64,000 nt of DNA from Bacteroidales bacterium (lineage in GTDB: Bacteria; Bacteroidota; Bacteroidia; Bacteroidales; Tenuifilaceae): NCBI GenBank assembly GCA_003818205.1, contig RPRQ01000014.1, positions 19,908-83,907 on the forward strand, given 5' to 3'. Positions 1 to 9,348 of this stretch are shown one piece after another; position 1 is the first letter of the stretch; each line of letters opens with the position of its first letter. The notes beneath the pieces are model-generated. The model worked only from the letters and a program-made list of their open reading frames with translations, was not told the DNA's origin and ran no database searches. The position numbers were made by a program, and so were the translations under genes.

Positions 1-263
1 AAAAATGGTTTGATATACTTCTCGCGACAGATATCAACAGGCAATTTAAATATCGATTGTATTTCGCTTCTCAGTTTTTGTTTTAATTCATACAGATTAT
101 CGGTTCCTTCTTCAAACTCAATTAGTATGTCAATATCACTTTTCTCTGTTTGCTCTCCTCTTGCAAACGATCCAAATACGCCAATACGTTTCAAGTGGTA
201 TTTCCTTTGAAACCGATCCTTGTTAATTGTCAAGTAATTTAGTATCTGTGTTGTATCTGTCAT
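1..263 (-). CDS. MNT-type nucleotidyltransferase, 3' end cut by window edge
   Basis: The minus frame opens at ATG 263-261 and stays open to base 3, giving 87 residues with no stop, so the gene is cut by the left edge. Residues 31-45 carry the DNA polymerase-beta-type nucleotidyltransferase signature: GSFARGE at 31-37, then the two metal-binding aspartates in DIDIL at 43 and 45. Small MNT proteins of this kind transfer AMP or other NMPs and are often paired with a HEPN protein as a toxin-antitoxin module; any HEPN partner would lie beyond the left edge. The gene lies downstream of the ABC ATPase gene, on the same strand, separated by 114 bases holding a palindromic site. Family confidence is high; substrate and partner are unknown. 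Confidence 0.85.
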   Translation of the reverse strand, partial: MTDTTQILNYLTINKDRFQRKYHLKRIGVFGSFARGEQTEKSDIDILIEFEEGTDNLYELKQKLRSEIQSIFKLPVDICREKYIKPF

Positions 264-320
264 ATTCAGATCATTATTACAAGGTTACAACATTTTATGG
301 AAATCAAAAATTCCTTGTTT

Positions 321-347
321 GCAACGGTGTCTATACCGCGTGTTATC
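321..347. other. possible cassette-boundary site with small palindrome
   Basis: In the gap between the ATPase gene (ends 378) and the nucleotidyltransferase, CGGT (325-328) and ACCG (335-338) form a short hairpin. Read on the minus strand the block runs GATAACA..GCGGTAT..CCGT. This resembles the outer part of the folded element at 39341-39376, which reads GATAAGA..GCGGTAT..CCGT on the plus strand. It could be a diverged member of the same family of accessory-gene border sites. The match is short and made by eye. Confidence 0.3.
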
Positions 348-377
348 GGCTGCCTTTCTTTTCAATCAATGGACATG

Positions 378-2090
378 TTAAGTTAATATTTTATGAATAA
401 TGTCAAGTTTTTCCAACACCTCTTTATCAATATGTTCTGGTTTCATAAGCATAATTAATTGGTAGTAGTCTCTTTTGTAAAAATCTTGAGGCAATCCAAT
501 TCTTTTGTAGAATTCAGGAAAAATTACATCTAACCAATCATCAGATAATTTTGCTTTGTGCCACCAATCATGACTTAAATCTTTTAAATAAAGGGGAACT
601 GTTGAATCTTTAACAGTTTGCTCCATTGTTTCAACAAGTTTAGCAGAGCCAATTGCAGTATATTTATCACCTAGAAGTTTAGCAAACAGATATAATATGT
701 CAGGTTTAGCAAAATAATTTTCAAGTTCTCTTCTTGTCCAACAAATAACTTTTAGTTTGGGGTTCTCTTGTAAATTTGGTAAATTATCAAATAAAGCTAA
801 CCCTTTTAGTTGTGGAAAAATCTCTTGTAGCGAAGCAAAATTATTTATCGCAGTCCCAGGAACATTATCGGCAGTGTATTGAACATTTGCAACCTTAAGT
901 AAAGGTTCTACTTTATGTTTAAGCTTAATTGCGAGATGTTGTAGCATTTGCAAATCAGTTGAACCTTCAAGATAGAGAACATGCTTTCTTATTCGAGCTA
1001 AGTAATATTTTTCCCAACCAATTTCAGTCAATGCTTTTTTTATGTAGCGGATTTTTTGAGGAGAGGAAGATTCGTTTAATTCAAAAACTTTATTTTCAAT
1101 TAATGCAATCACTTTTGAAGCTTCAGCTGCTTCGTCTAAAACTACTTCTGAATGAGAAGCAATGATGATTTGAGAGTTCATTTCATTTGCCACCTGATTA
1201 ACAAGTTGAAAAGCTTCGCGTTGACGAATTACTTCAAGGTGAGCATCGGGCTCATCAAGTAAAAGAATTGTATTTGGATTTGCATACATATAGGAAAGCA
1301 GAAGGAGAGTTTGCTGAAACCCTCTACCACCAGAAGATATATCGTAGCGAATATTATTTTCAATATATTCAAGTTGAATAGTGCCTGTTACTTTTATATA
1401 TTCAGGTTTTTGGAGGGCTGCTCCAAACATTGATTTAATTGCTAATGTTAATTTTCTCCATTTCTCCTCAGTATTTACGGAATCTTTTTTAGCAATTTCA
1501 GGGTATAAAACTTTGTAGCAAATATTCCTCAAAACCTCTGCAGTTCTTCCTTCTCCAAGCCTCCTATCAATAGCTCCTTGTTCAAATTTATCTTCAATTG
1601 AGGAGATACCTGACATAGGCTGTAAAAAGCCAAAATGAACTCCTTCTTGTTTTTCATAAATTTCTGTAATTTCATTTAATCCTGAGATTACTCTGCAACT
1701 AAAAGATTCTTCATTATAATAAGTAAACTCTGTTTTACAAACCCAATCCTTACCACCAGTATTTCCTTCAAGACTAATTTCTAACTTTAAATCTATTTTT
1801 TTCCCACCTGAATTAAATGCAACCTTTTGGTCTTTCCAAAGAAATCTCATGTTTGCAATAGGGCTATTAAGTAAACTCTGTCGATTTAGCGTAAGAGCTC
1901 CATTTTTATTTAATTTATTAACTTTTTTTGCATAAATAAAATTAGTAACCCCAATTTCCCATAAGCATAATGCCTGAAAAATCGTTGATTTACCTGAGTT
2001 ATTAGGTCCAATAATCACAACCGATTGAGATAGAGGAAAAGATATTTGCTCAAGTTTCTTGAAATTGTTTATGGTTATTCTAGTTATCAT
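378..2090 (-). CDS. OLD-like ABC ATPase with C-terminal TOPRIM-like region
   Basis: 570 residues. The N-terminus is a RecF/SMC-type ABC ATPase: Walker A GPNNSGKST at 28-36, signature SGGRGF at 253-258, Walker B and D-loop ILLLDEPDAHLE at 275-286, switch histidine in ASHSE at 311-315. After about residue 365 comes a TOPRIM-like region: LEGSTD at 374-379 fits the first acidic motif, ALFDN at 432-436 is a weak version of the second, and RRELENYF at 453-460 resembles a motif in OLD and DUF4435 nucleases. OLD, GajA and PARIS proteins combine these parts in phage defence. Here the second acidic motif is degraded, so nuclease activity is uncertain. Position beside an MNT gene and a possible border site suggests an accessory or defence role; that is inference. 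Confidence 0.7.
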   Translation of the reverse strand: MITRITINNFKKLEQISFPLSQSVVIIGPNNSGKSTIFQALCLWEIGVTNFIYAKKVNKLNKNGALTLNRQSLLNSPIANMRFLWKDQKVAFNSGGKKIDLKLEISLEGNTGGKDWVCKTEFTYYNEESFSCRVISGLNEITEIYEKQEGVHFGFLQPMSGISSIEDKFEQGAIDRRLGEGRTAEVLRNICYKVLYPEIAKKDSVNTEEKWRKLTLAIKSMFGAALQKPEYIKVTGTIQLEYIENNIRYDISSGGRGFQQTLLLLSYMYANPNTILLLDEPDAHLEVIRQREAFQLVNQVANEMNSQIIIASHSEVVLDEAAEASKVIALIENKVFELNESSSPQKIRYIKKALTEIGWEKYYLARIRKHVLYLEGSTDLQMLQHLAIKLKHKVEPLLKVANVQYTADNVPGTAINNFASLQEIFPQLKGLALFDNLPNLQENPKLKVICWTRRELENYFAKPDILYLFAKLLGDKYTAIGSAKLVETMEQTVKDSTVPLYLKDLSHDWWHKAKLSDDWLDVIFPEFYKRIGLPQDFYKRDYYQLIMLMKPEHIDKEVLEKLDIIHKILT

Positions 2091-2341
2091 TTTAAATTTA
2101 TTGAACTTTTATTGTGACCCCAAAAAAGAATTTATCATTTACAAAAATAGAAAATCTATCTGTTTATTGTATTACAAAATAATAAATTCAAAGTCAACTA
2201 ATTGAGTGCGGCTCTGTCTTTTTAAGGTTGCCACTAACTTATTAATATACAATAAAGGTAATGTTTTACGCCCAAAATAGTGTGCTGAACCCACCTTTTA
2301 TTATCTTATTAAATGACTCCCGTTATCAGTTTTGGAATGTT

Positions 2342-3400
2342 TTATTTCTTCATATCCTTCTTGAAATTCTTAACTATTTTTCCAAATATCTTCTCCTTTC
2401 GCTTTTTCTCGTGAACCGATGTTTCGAAATGGGCTTTCTCCCGTTCCATTTTCAGGTAGTTCTCGTAGGAATCCTTGTCGATTTCACCTTTTTCAACAGC
2501 ATCAATAACGGCGCAGCCAACCTCATGCGCGTGAGTACAATCCTTGAATTTACACTTTTTCGAAAGGCTAAAGATGCTATTGAATGTGGCTTCCAACCCG
2601 CTAGCTGAGTCGGCAATGCCAACCTCACGCATGCCCGGGTTATCAATTAAAATTCCTCCGTTGTCAAGAACTATTAACTCTCGATAGCTGGTTACATGCC
2701 GCCCTCGGTTTATGCTCTCGCTAATTTTATCGGTTTTCATTACGCTTTTACCAGCAAGGTTGTTCAAGAGCGTTGATTTTCCTACACCCGATGAACCAAG
2801 TATACAGTAGGTTTTACCCTTCTCAATAAATTTTTTTATTGCTTCAAATCCGCTTGGCGTTTCGTTGCTAATTGCAATTAGGGGAATATCTTTAATTCGT
2901 GCTTTTATGCCGCTTAGAATCTCATCTAACCTGGTCTCATCAATTAAATCAATCTTACTAAGCACAATTATTGGGTTAACTCTTGATGCATTGCAGATTG
3001 TAAGGTATCTTTCCAGCCTATTGATATTATAATCCCTGTCAACGGCTTGCACCAAAAACGCGTAATCGACATTTGTTGCAATAATCTGTATTTCGCCGAA
3101 ATGGCCAACGGCTTGCCTTTTAATAATTGAGGAGCGTGGCAGTATTTTATGAATAATTGCAAGGTCGGAGTCGTAAGTTGTTAGTGCAACCCAATCGCCT
3201 ACGGCAGGAAAATCTTCGCGACCTTTTGCTGTAAAGCGCATGTTGCCTGTTATCTCTGCATCATATTCGGCAGTATCCGTTTTTACAATAAATCGTTCTT
3301 TATGCTCGGTAGTAACCCTGCCTATCTCAAAGTCCTTGAGATTATTATCAACCCTGAATCTTTCAAGATTTTCATTGTATCCAAAATCTTTTAATCTCAT
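2342..3400 (-). CDS. rsgA: RsgA, small-subunit ribosome biogenesis GTPase
   Basis: 352 residues, starting at ATG 3400. RsgA is a circularly permuted GTPase that checks the decoding centre during late 30S maturation and helps release RbfA. The permuted order is visible: an N-terminal OB-like region, then G4 (LSKIDLID), then G1 (GSSGVGKSTLL), then G3 (DNPGMRE). A C-terminal zinc-binding cluster follows with Cys and His residues in CKFKDCTHAHEVGC. Length and motif order match the family. It stands alone between the left accessory segment and the FabH-type gene, from which a terminator separates it. Confidence 0.95.
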   Translation of the reverse strand: MRLKDFGYNENLERFRVDNNLKDFEIGRVTTEHKERFIVKTDTAEYDAEITGNMRFTAKGREDFPAVGDWVALTTYDSDLAIIHKILPRSSIIKRQAVGHFGEIQIIATNVDYAFLVQAVDRDYNINRLERYLTICNASRVNPIIVLSKIDLIDETRLDEILSGIKARIKDIPLIAISNETPSGFEAIKKFIEKGKTYCILGSSGVGKSTLLNNLAGKSVMKTDKISESINRGRHVTSYRELIVLDNGGILIDNPGMREVGIADSASGLEATFNSIFSLSKKCKFKDCTHAHEVGCAVIDAVEKGEIDKDSYENYLKMEREKAHFETSVHEKKRKEKIFGKIVKNFKKDMKK

Positions 3401-3541
3401 TTCAGTATGTAATCGTTAAAAGGTATTCTGTAATTTGAATATGGACTAACGTTGTTAACCCATTTAATTGTTAAAATTACAAATAACTTGCTTGCAAGTA
3501 AATGGGAGTTCTTTCTTTTAGAAGATGTGAGAAAATGGGAT

Positions 3542-3576
3542 AAAAAAAACTGACAGATACTCTCGAATCTGTCAGT
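3542..3576 (-). terminator. rho-independent terminator downstream of the FabH-type gene
   Basis: ACTGACAGAT (549-558 of the 3 kb block) pairs exactly with ATCTGTCAGT (567-576), an uninterrupted 10-bp stem with an 8-base loop. On the minus strand it is followed by a run of eight T (plus-strand A run 3542-3549). It lies 24 bases past the stop of the gene ending at 3600. Confidence 0.9.
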
Positions 3577-3599
3577 GTAAGTTGTGTGATTGGGTAATT

Positions 3600-4676
3600 T
3601 TAGAACTTATAAACGAATGAATTGATATTCATCCCTGCACCAACCGATGCGAAAATAACTACATCACCTTTATTTATTTTATGATCGGGTAGTTGTCCTT
3701 TAACGATCATATCGTATAGCGTTGGTACTGTGGCTACTGAGCTGTTGCCGAGTTCGTGGATGCTCATCGGCATTATATTATTAGGAACTTCTCGAATTTT
3801 GTATAGTTTGTAGAATCGTTGAACTATGGCTTCGTCCATCTTCTCATTGGCCTGATGGATTAATATTTTATTTACTTCTTCAATCGGAATGCCCGAACGG
3901 TCAAGGGCTGCTTTCATAGCCGATGGTACATGCATTAACGAGTATTCATATATCTTACGTCCGAGCATCTTCATGTATCTAACCTTTGGATCGCTTTCTG
4001 GAGCATTCGATTTTCCTAGGTAAAGATATGATGCCTCCTCTTGGGTGTGCGATGCCATTGCAGTTGAGAGAATACCTACTTTTTCATCCGATTCAACACC
4101 CTCTAGTATTGTAGCCCCTGCTCCATCGGAGAATATCATGGTATCCCTATCGTATTTATCAACAACTCGCGAAAGGGTTTCTGCGCCAATCACTAAGCAG
4201 CGTTTAGCCATACCCGAACGGATGTAGCTGTCTGCTTGAATCATCCCTTGTATCCAACCGGGGCATCCGAAGATTATATCGTAGGGAATGCAATTAGGGT
4301 TTTTAATTCCCAATTTATTCTTTACCCTTGAAGCAAGGCTGGGTAGTTGATCGGTTTGTATAGAATCTTTACAAACATCACCGAAATTCTCTGCGAGAAT
4401 AATCTGATCGATGGTCTCACGGTCAATCCCTGCATCAGCAATAGCCTTTTCGGCAGCAATGGCTGCAATATCCGATGCAGTTTGTCCTTCCTTTACCCAA
4501 CGACGCTCTCTGATTCCTGTAATATCCTTGAACTTCTCCACTACTTCTAATCCGTTCCCATCTACAACCGTTCCATCCTTTTCGTAGAAGATGTGTTTTA
4601 AGAAATATTGATTGGGAATTATTACTTCTGGAGTATAACTACCTGAACCTGTGATAACTGTATTGATGTTTTTCAT
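3600..4676 (-). CDS. 3-oxoacyl-ACP synthase III family (FabH-type) condensing enzyme
   Basis: 358 residues. KAS III enzymes condense an acyl-CoA with malonyl-ACP to start fatty acid or related chains. The catalytic triad is present: Cys138 in FGCPGW, His274 in IHQAN and Asn311 in LGNSS. The protein is longer than E. coli FabH (317), with an N-terminal insertion around residues 28-50 and a strongly altered Cys context, so it is probably one of the FabH-like proteins of Bacteroidota rather than the canonical initiating enzyme. It is monocistronic, with its own terminator; no other fatty-acid genes are adjacent. Substrate unknown. Confidence 0.85.
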   Translation of the reverse strand: MKNINTVITGSGSYTPEVIIPNQYFLKHIFYEKDGTVVDGNGLEVVEKFKDITGIRERRWVKEGQTASDIAAIAAEKAIADAGIDRETIDQIILAENFGDVCKDSIQTDQLPSLASRVKNKLGIKNPNCIPYDIIFGCPGWIQGMIQADSYIRSGMAKRCLVIGAETLSRVVDKYDRDTMIFSDGAGATILEGVESDEKVGILSTAMASHTQEEASYLYLGKSNAPESDPKVRYMKMLGRKIYEYSLMHVPSAMKAALDRSGIPIEEVNKILIHQANEKMDEAIVQRFYKLYKIREVPNNIMPMSIHELGNSSVATVPTLYDMIVKGQLPDHKINKGDVVIFASVGAGMNINSFVYKF

Positions 4677-4820
4677 GATAAAATGATAATGACGTTTTTA
4701 GTACGAAATTCGAAAGATATAACTTTTTAGCTTTAAAATTTCAATTTTTGCGATTGAAAAACAAGATGACCTGTTGATAACCTAATAAAAACAACACCTA
4801 TAAGTTTTAAAAAAATGGGT

Positions 4821-4828
4821 TAACTTTG
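4821..4828 (+). promoter_or_regulatory. Bacteroidota-type -7 element (TAACTTTG)
   Basis: TAACTTTG fits the Bacteroidota -7 consensus TAnnTTTG and lies 36 bases before the ATG of the transaldolase-like gene. The upstream -33 region is T-rich but not a clean TTTG. Confidence 0.5.
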
Positions 4829-4864
4829 CCGTGATCAAAATGATAACCATAAATCCATTATACC

Positions 4865-5521
4865 ATGAAATTTTTTATCGATACTGCGAATTTATCGCAG
4901 ATAAAGGAAGCCAATGATTTAGGTGTACTCGATGGTGTTACAACCAACCCATCGTTAATGGCTAAGGAAAACATTAAGGGAGAGGCGAATATCAAACAGC
5001 ATTACATTGATATTTGTAATATCGTTAAGGGTGATGTTAGCGCCGAGGTAATTGCTCTTGACTATGAGGGCATGATTCGTGAAGGCAAAGAGCTGGCTGC
5101 TTTGCATCCTCAAATCGTTGTAAAGGTACCAATTACAAAGGATGGTATTAAGGCCATTAAATATTTTAGCGATCATGGCATTCGGACCAACTGTACTTTA
5201 GTATTTTCAGTTGGTCAGGCATTATTGGCAGCAAAAGCAGGGGCAACCTATGTTTCACCTTTTATTGGTCGTTTGGATGATGTTTCAACCGATGGTGTTG
5301 CCTTGATTCGCCAAATCGTTGATGTTTATAACTACTATGAGTACGAAACGAAAGTTTTAGCAGCATCAATTCGTCATACCATGCACATTGTGCAGTGCCT
5401 TGAGGCAGGAGCCGATGTGGCTACTTGTCCTTTGAATGCAATTGTTGGATTGCTAAACCATCCGCTTACTGATATCGGTCTTCAGAAGTTTATGGAGGAT
5501 TATAAAAAAGTGAACGGATAA
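4865..5521 (+). CDS. fsa: Fructose-6-phosphate aldolase / FSA-type transaldolase
   Basis: 218 residues, the usual size of the short decameric FSA/TalC group of transaldolases. The N-terminus [10 protein letters not shown] and the segment GVTTNPSL are family hallmarks; Lys87 in VVKVPIT is the Schiff-base lysine. The enzyme either transfers dihydroxyacetone units in the pentose phosphate pathway or cleaves fructose-6-phosphate; sequence alone does not decide which. The ATG at 4865 follows a good -7 element. Confidence 0.9.
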   Translation: MKFFIDTANLSQIKEANDLGVLDGVTTNPSLMAKENIKGEANIKQHYIDICNIVKGDVSAEVIALDYEGMIREGKELAALHPQIVVKVPITKDGIKAIKYFSDHGIRTNCTLVFSVGQALLAAKAGATYVSPFIGRLDDVSTDGVALIRQIVDVYNYYEYETKVLAASIRHTMHIVQCLEAGADVATCPLNAIVGLLNHPLTDIGLQKFMEDYKKVNG

Positions 5522-5573
5522 CAAGTTGATACGTTGACAAGTTATAAAGTCTCAAACAACCGTCAACAAAAAA

Positions 5574-5603
5574 CCCTGCCCGGTAGGCAGGTGTCTATTT
5601 TTT
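5574..5603 (+). repeat. CCTGCC/GGCAGG hairpin followed by T run
   Basis: CCTGCC (5575-5580) and GGCAGG (5586-5591) form a 6-bp hairpin followed by TGTCTATTTTTT, so it could terminate the fsa transcript. The same CCTGCC..GGCAGG core recurs in the noncoding region at 54.4 and 54.8 kb, so it may instead be a copy of a dispersed palindromic repeat. It ends 8 bases before the next gene. Confidence 0.5.
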
Positions 5604-5610
5604 CAAAAAA

Positions 5611-6222
5611 ATGATAATAAAGATATACCCTCAGAACCCCAATCCGCGTGAAATTTCTCGTGTGGTTGGGGTTTTGCGTAGCGGGGGTATTATTATCTAT
5701 CCTACAGATACAGTGTATGGCTTAGGATGCGATATAACCAATCAGAGGGCTGTTGAAAAGATTATCCGAATCAAAGGGATTAAAGCAAAGGATGCCCATT
5801 TCTCCTTTATATGCTCGGATCTTAGCCATATCGCTGATTTTGCAAAGGTTAACAATCCTACCTTCAAATTGATGAAGAAGAATTTACCCGGTCCATTCAC
5901 ATTTATTCTTCCTGGGTTAAATAAAGTTCCCGATTATTTCATTAGCAAAAGGAAAACTGTTGGTATTCGAATTCCCGACAATCCTATTCCTATAGAGATT
6001 GTTAAGGAGTTAGGCAATCCAATAATGACCACTTCGATTAAGGACGATGACGGTGTGATCGAATACACCACTGATCCGGAATTGATCCACGAACGTTATC
6101 AGGATGTTGTTGATATGGTGATCGATGGTGGTTTTGGTGATAATCATCCTTCAACCGTTGTGGATTGCACAGCTGATGACCCCGAAATAATTCGAGAAGG
6201 GAAAGGGGTACTACTTTTTTAA
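5611..6222 (+). CDS. Sua5/YciO/YrdC family protein (threonylcarbamoyl-AMP synthase-like)
   Basis: 203 residues making up one YrdC-like domain. The family binds ATP, threonine and bicarbonate to make threonylcarbamoyl-AMP for the t6A modification of tRNA. The conserved N-terminal block YPTDTVYGLGCD, the LPGPFTFIL segment, the VGIRIPD block and PSTVVDCT near the C-terminus all fit. There is no Sua5 C-terminal domain. Length and sequence are closer to the YciO branch, whose role is less certain than that of TsaC. It follows fsa in the same direction and converges on the aspartase fusion gene. Confidence 0.85.
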   Translation: MIIKIYPQNPNPREISRVVGVLRSGGIIIYPTDTVYGLGCDITNQRAVEKIIRIKGIKAKDAHFSFICSDLSHIADFAKVNNPTFKLMKKNLPGPFTFILPGLNKVPDYFISKRKTVGIRIPDNPIPIEIVKELGNPIMTTSIKDDDGVIEYTTDPELIHERYQDVVDMVIDGGFGDNHPSTVVDCTADDPEIIREGKGVLLF

Positions 6223-6351
6223 AGTCAAAGTTCAAAAGACAAAAGCCAAAGACATCAACACACAACCTGATGGTTGGTTTATCACCGTGGGGCATTCGTC
6301 TGATCTGCCAATGGTAGGCAACAGAAAGTTGACAATTAATAACCGATAACC

Positions 6352-8214
6352 TTAGTCCAGCTTCATCCTTCTAGGCTTTATCATATTCTCAGGTTCAAGG
6401 ATTTGATCGAGCTGCTCTTTGGTTAATAAACCCTTTTCAAGCACTAGCTCATATACACCGCGATTACTTGTGAGCGCCTCCTTGGCAAGCTTCGATGATA
6501 TCTCATATCCAAGGAATGGATTTAATGCAGTAACTAGCCCAATACTATTGTAAACCATCATTCTGCAACGCTCCTCGTTGGCGGTTATTCCGTCAATACA
6601 ACGGTATTTAAGAGTATTCATACCATTTTTTAGCATCTCGATAGATTCAAAGATGCTTTGCACAATTACGGGTTCGAATACATTGAGCTCTAATTGACCC
6701 CCCTCAGCGGCCATGGTTACCGTAAGGTCATTTCCGATAACCTTGAATGCAATTTGGTTGACTACCTCAGGGATAACTGGGTTTACCTTGCCTGGCATAA
6801 TAGATGAGCCAGGTTGCATCGGAGGCAAATTAATTTCGTTGAAGCCAGTTCTTGGCCCAGATGATAGTAACCTTAGATCATTGCAAATTTTCGATAGTTT
6901 GACAGCTAAGCGTTTTACTGCTGACGAATACATGATGAATGCCCCTGTATCCTGTGTTGCTTCAACGAGGTTCGATGCAAGGATTATATCGAATCCGGAT
7001 ACCCTTCTAAGGTGATTGATAACAATATCGCTATAGCCTGGCTCAGAGTTAATTCCAGTTCCTATTGCCGTTGCTCCCATATTCACTTCAAGGAATAGCT
7101 TAGCGTTCTGATTTAGTCTTTCAACCTCTTCGCTTAAAGTAACTGCGTAAGCCTCAAAACCTTGACCTAATGTCATCGGAACGGCATCCTGTAGCTGCGT
7201 TCTTCCCATTTTAATAACATGTGCAAACTCTTGGGCTTTATTTCTAAACGATTCAATTAACAGCTGAAGCACCTGAACCAACTTTTTATTGGAGTTAATC
7301 AGCGCTATTTTAACGGCTGTTGGATAGGCATCGTTTGTTGATTGTGATAAGTTTACGTGGTTATTAGGATGACAGAACTGGTAATCTCCCTTTTCGTATC
7401 CGAGTATTTCAAGTGCACGGTTTGCGATTACCTCATTGGCGTTCATGTTGGTTGATGTTCCTGCTCCACCCTGAATCATATCCACTACGAAGTGGTTATG
7501 GTATTTCCCGTTAATGATATCGTGGCAAGCAGAAACGATAGCATTTTTAATCTTCTCATCAATCAACCCCAATTCGAAATTCGCCTCAGCTGCAGCCTCT
7601 TTCACCATGGCTAAAGCATCTACAAGCGAAGGGAAGAAGTTTAACGTAACCCCCGAAATGTTGAAGTTTTCAATAGCTCTGAGGGTTTGTATTCCATAGT
7701 AATACTCGAAAGGAACATCACGCTCTCCGAGTAAATCGTGTTCTCTTCTTGTTTGCCCCGATTCGTACTGAGCAGCAGGGTTTATCATTCGGCTATTCAC
7801 GCTACGCATTCGCCTTGAGATAACTCTAGCGATGTTCGAGAAGATTTTCAGGGTAGTATCGGCATCCTTATTGAAGAAATCGCTATTAATTGCTAGGACT
7901 ATTGTTGGTTGAAGTGCCCTTGCAGATGTTGAATGGGGTGAATCGTTTGCCCACGAACCTTCTCCCAAGAAATCACCTTTTCCAAAAAGGGTCAACCTTA
8001 GCTCAACCCCATAGGGATTACTTTTAAATAGTTCTACTTGTCCCTCAAATATTATAAAGATATCCTCGCGTGGTCCATTCTCGCGGAAGAGAAGATCGCC
8101 AACCTTATAGCTCTTTTCTTTTACGCTTTTAGCGAGTTCTCTTAGCTCATTGTCGCTAAGATTTCTGAATAGTTCGATTCTTTTTAAAAATATAAGGGTG
8201 TCGTTTAAATCCAT
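6352..8214 (-). CDS. aspA: Aspartate ammonia-lyase fused to an N-terminal cyclic-nucleotide-binding-like domain
   Basis: 620 residues from ATG 8214, chosen because GAGGAACG sits just before it; an upstream TTG at 8268 would add 18 residues with no ribosome site. Residues about 8-130 form a CRP-like cNMP-binding beta-barrel (GDFLGEGS plus flanking strands). Residues about 155-620 are a full class II fumarase/aspartase: [47 protein letters not shown] and [15 protein letters not shown]. The last signature, with NPVIPE, points to aspartase (aspartate to fumarate plus ammonia) rather than fumarase. In the cNMP domain the arginine that contacts the cyclic phosphate in CRP seems replaced by His (SPHSTSA), so ligand binding is doubtful. 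The fusion suggests allosteric control. Confidence 0.9.
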   Translation of the reverse strand: MDLNDTLIFLKRIELFRNLSDNELRELAKSVKEKSYKVGDLLFRENGPREDIFIIFEGQVELFKSNPYGVELRLTLFGKGDFLGEGSWANDSPHSTSARALQPTIVLAINSDFFNKDADTTLKIFSNIARVISRRMRSVNSRMINPAAQYESGQTRREHDLLGERDVPFEYYYGIQTLRAIENFNISGVTLNFFPSLVDALAMVKEAAAEANFELGLIDEKIKNAIVSACHDIINGKYHNHFVVDMIQGGAGTSTNMNANEVIANRALEILGYEKGDYQFCHPNNHVNLSQSTNDAYPTAVKIALINSNKKLVQVLQLLIESFRNKAQEFAHVIKMGRTQLQDAVPMTLGQGFEAYAVTLSEEVERLNQNAKLFLEVNMGATAIGTGINSEPGYSDIVINHLRRVSGFDIILASNLVEATQDTGAFIMYSSAVKRLAVKLSKICNDLRLLSSGPRTGFNEINLPPMQPGSSIMPGKVNPVIPEVVNQIAFKVIGNDLTVTMAAEGGQLELNVFEPVIVQSIFESIEMLKNGMNTLKYRCIDGITANEERCRMMVYNSIGLVTALNPFLGYEISSKLAKEALTSNRGVYELVLEKGLLTKEQLDQILEPENMIKPRRMKLD

Positions 8215-8302
8215 GGTCGTTCCTCTATTAAATAAATCATTATTTGAAGGAGTAAATTTACTTAACAATAATTGATTGAATTAGTTTACCCTTAATTTTT
8301 TT

Positions 8303-8334
8303 TAAAAAATAAACCCCGCCTTTTGAGCGGGGTT
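8303..8334 (-). terminator. rho-independent terminator of the pseudoprotease operon
   Basis: AACCCCGC (8312-8319) pairs perfectly with GCGGGGTT (8327-8334) around a 7-base loop; on the minus strand the stem runs into TTTATTTTTT. It ends the operon whose last gene stops at 8353. Confidence 0.9.
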
Positions 8335-8352
8335 ACCAAACAAACAAGTAGC

Positions 8353-9195
8353 CTAGCTAAGGCTGATATCAAACTCTTGCTTTACCCTTTCGTTGTTGTA
8401 CTCATGCGATGAATTTTCGTTGAAGTACGACAAGATTTGATCAAGCATAACAACATGGGTAGTTCCTTGTGCCGTGTATCGGTATAGATTATTCGCTAAC
8501 TGCTTCACCTGGTTCTGATTGGCAATTAATACCTGAATTGGATCAACATCTCCGTATTTCACTATGCCCTGAGTTTTGGAAAGCTCATCGATGTTAGCCG
8601 TTATAATATCCGATAAAAGTTTATACGATTGTGAGGCGGGTGTATTTCTGCGAGATACAATCCCAATAACCTGCATGTTTTCAGGGTCAATTATAGGGGC
8701 TCCGCTATTACCAAGGCAGGAGAGGCCATCGAAATGAAAGAACCTATTACCCTGTGAGTTAGAAAAGAAGGATGAAATTATTCCTGAACGAAGTGATAGG
8801 TTCGGACACCCTGAGCTGAAAGCAAGCATTACTACTTCATTCCCAATTTGAAATTTTCTCCGTTCGCACAACTTAAGCCCTGGGATTTCTCTGAAGTCAG
8901 GGAAGTCGAGTTTGAAGATTGAGTAGCCAGTTTGGTTATCGAATATTCCAATACGAAGATCGTTTATAAACTCTTGGTAAGGGATTCTCATCGATGTAAC
9001 AACCGTATTGGCATCTTCATCAACAAATGAGATTTCAACTTTCTTTGCCTTGGGTATGTAGAAAGCGTAGTCGGTAGTTACCAATGAGTGATTCACCTTG
9101 AATCCTGTAAGTGTGTCAATGCTTACACCGCGCTCATTCAAAAAATTTAAGCAGCAAACCGAACTGTGACATGACTTCCAAACTTGACTAAGCAT
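8353..9195 (-). CDS. Trypsin-fold protein with apparently missing catalytic His
   Basis: 280 residues. A chymotrypsin-like fold is suggested by TGFKVNHSLVTTDYAF (30-45), which aligns with the family block G-x-G-F..TTxHV; by NDLRIGIF (78-85), which fits the DxALL segment with Asp79; and by LGNSGAPII (161-169), the GDSGG-type serine loop with Ser164. In this alignment the catalytic His position is Tyr43, so it may be a pseudoprotease or use another nucleophile arrangement. No signal peptide is seen, so it probably acts in the cytoplasm. It is the last gene of a three-gene operon divergent from a STAND-type NTPase; trypsin-like domains are recurrent partners of such NTPases. Fold confidence is moderate, activity unknown. 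Confidence 0.6.
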   Translation of the reverse strand: MLSQVWKSCHSSVCCLNFLNERGVSIDTLTGFKVNHSLVTTDYAFYIPKAKKVEISFVDEDANTVVTSMRIPYQEFINDLRIGIFDNQTGYSIFKLDFPDFREIPGLKLCERRKFQIGNEVVMLAFSSGCPNLSLRSGIISSFFSNSQGNRFFHFDGLSCLGNSGAPIIDPENMQVIGIVSRRNTPASQSYKLLSDIITANIDELSKTQGIVKYGDVDPIQVLIANQNQVKQLANNLYRYTAQGTTHVVMLDQILSYFNENSSHEYNNERVKQEFDISLS

Positions 9196-9223
9196 CGTAT
9201 TAGGTTTTAGGTACTGGTTTATA

Positions 9224-9346
9224 TCAGAAATTTCTAACTATTGTAAAAACGAATAGCATGGTAATTAGGAAGAAAACGATGAAAACGCCAAGGTCAAATT
9301 TTCGCAATGGCTCCTTCGTAATAATGTATTCTTTAATCTTTTTCAT
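9224..9346 (-). CDS. 40-residue single-span membrane peptide
   Basis: ATG 9346-9344 opens a 40-residue frame ending in TGA at 9226-9224. The N-terminal 17 residues are polar and basic (KKIKEYIITKEPLRKF); residues 19-37 are strongly hydrophobic (GVFIVFFLITMLFVFTIV), one transmembrane helix. The start lies 2 bases after the stop of the 272-residue gene and the frame ends 28 bases before the pseudoprotease start, so it fits translational coupling within the operon. No family recognised. It is too short for usual gene-calling limits. Confidence 0.6.
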   Translation of the reverse strand: MKKIKEYIITKEPLRKFDLGVFIVFFLITMLFVFTIVRNF

Positions 9347-9348
9347 AA

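Noticed and set aside
2261..2608. Open frame of 115 codons on the plus strand
   Set aside because: It is mostly antisense to rsgA, with low-complexity hydrophobic composition, and is explained by the real gene.
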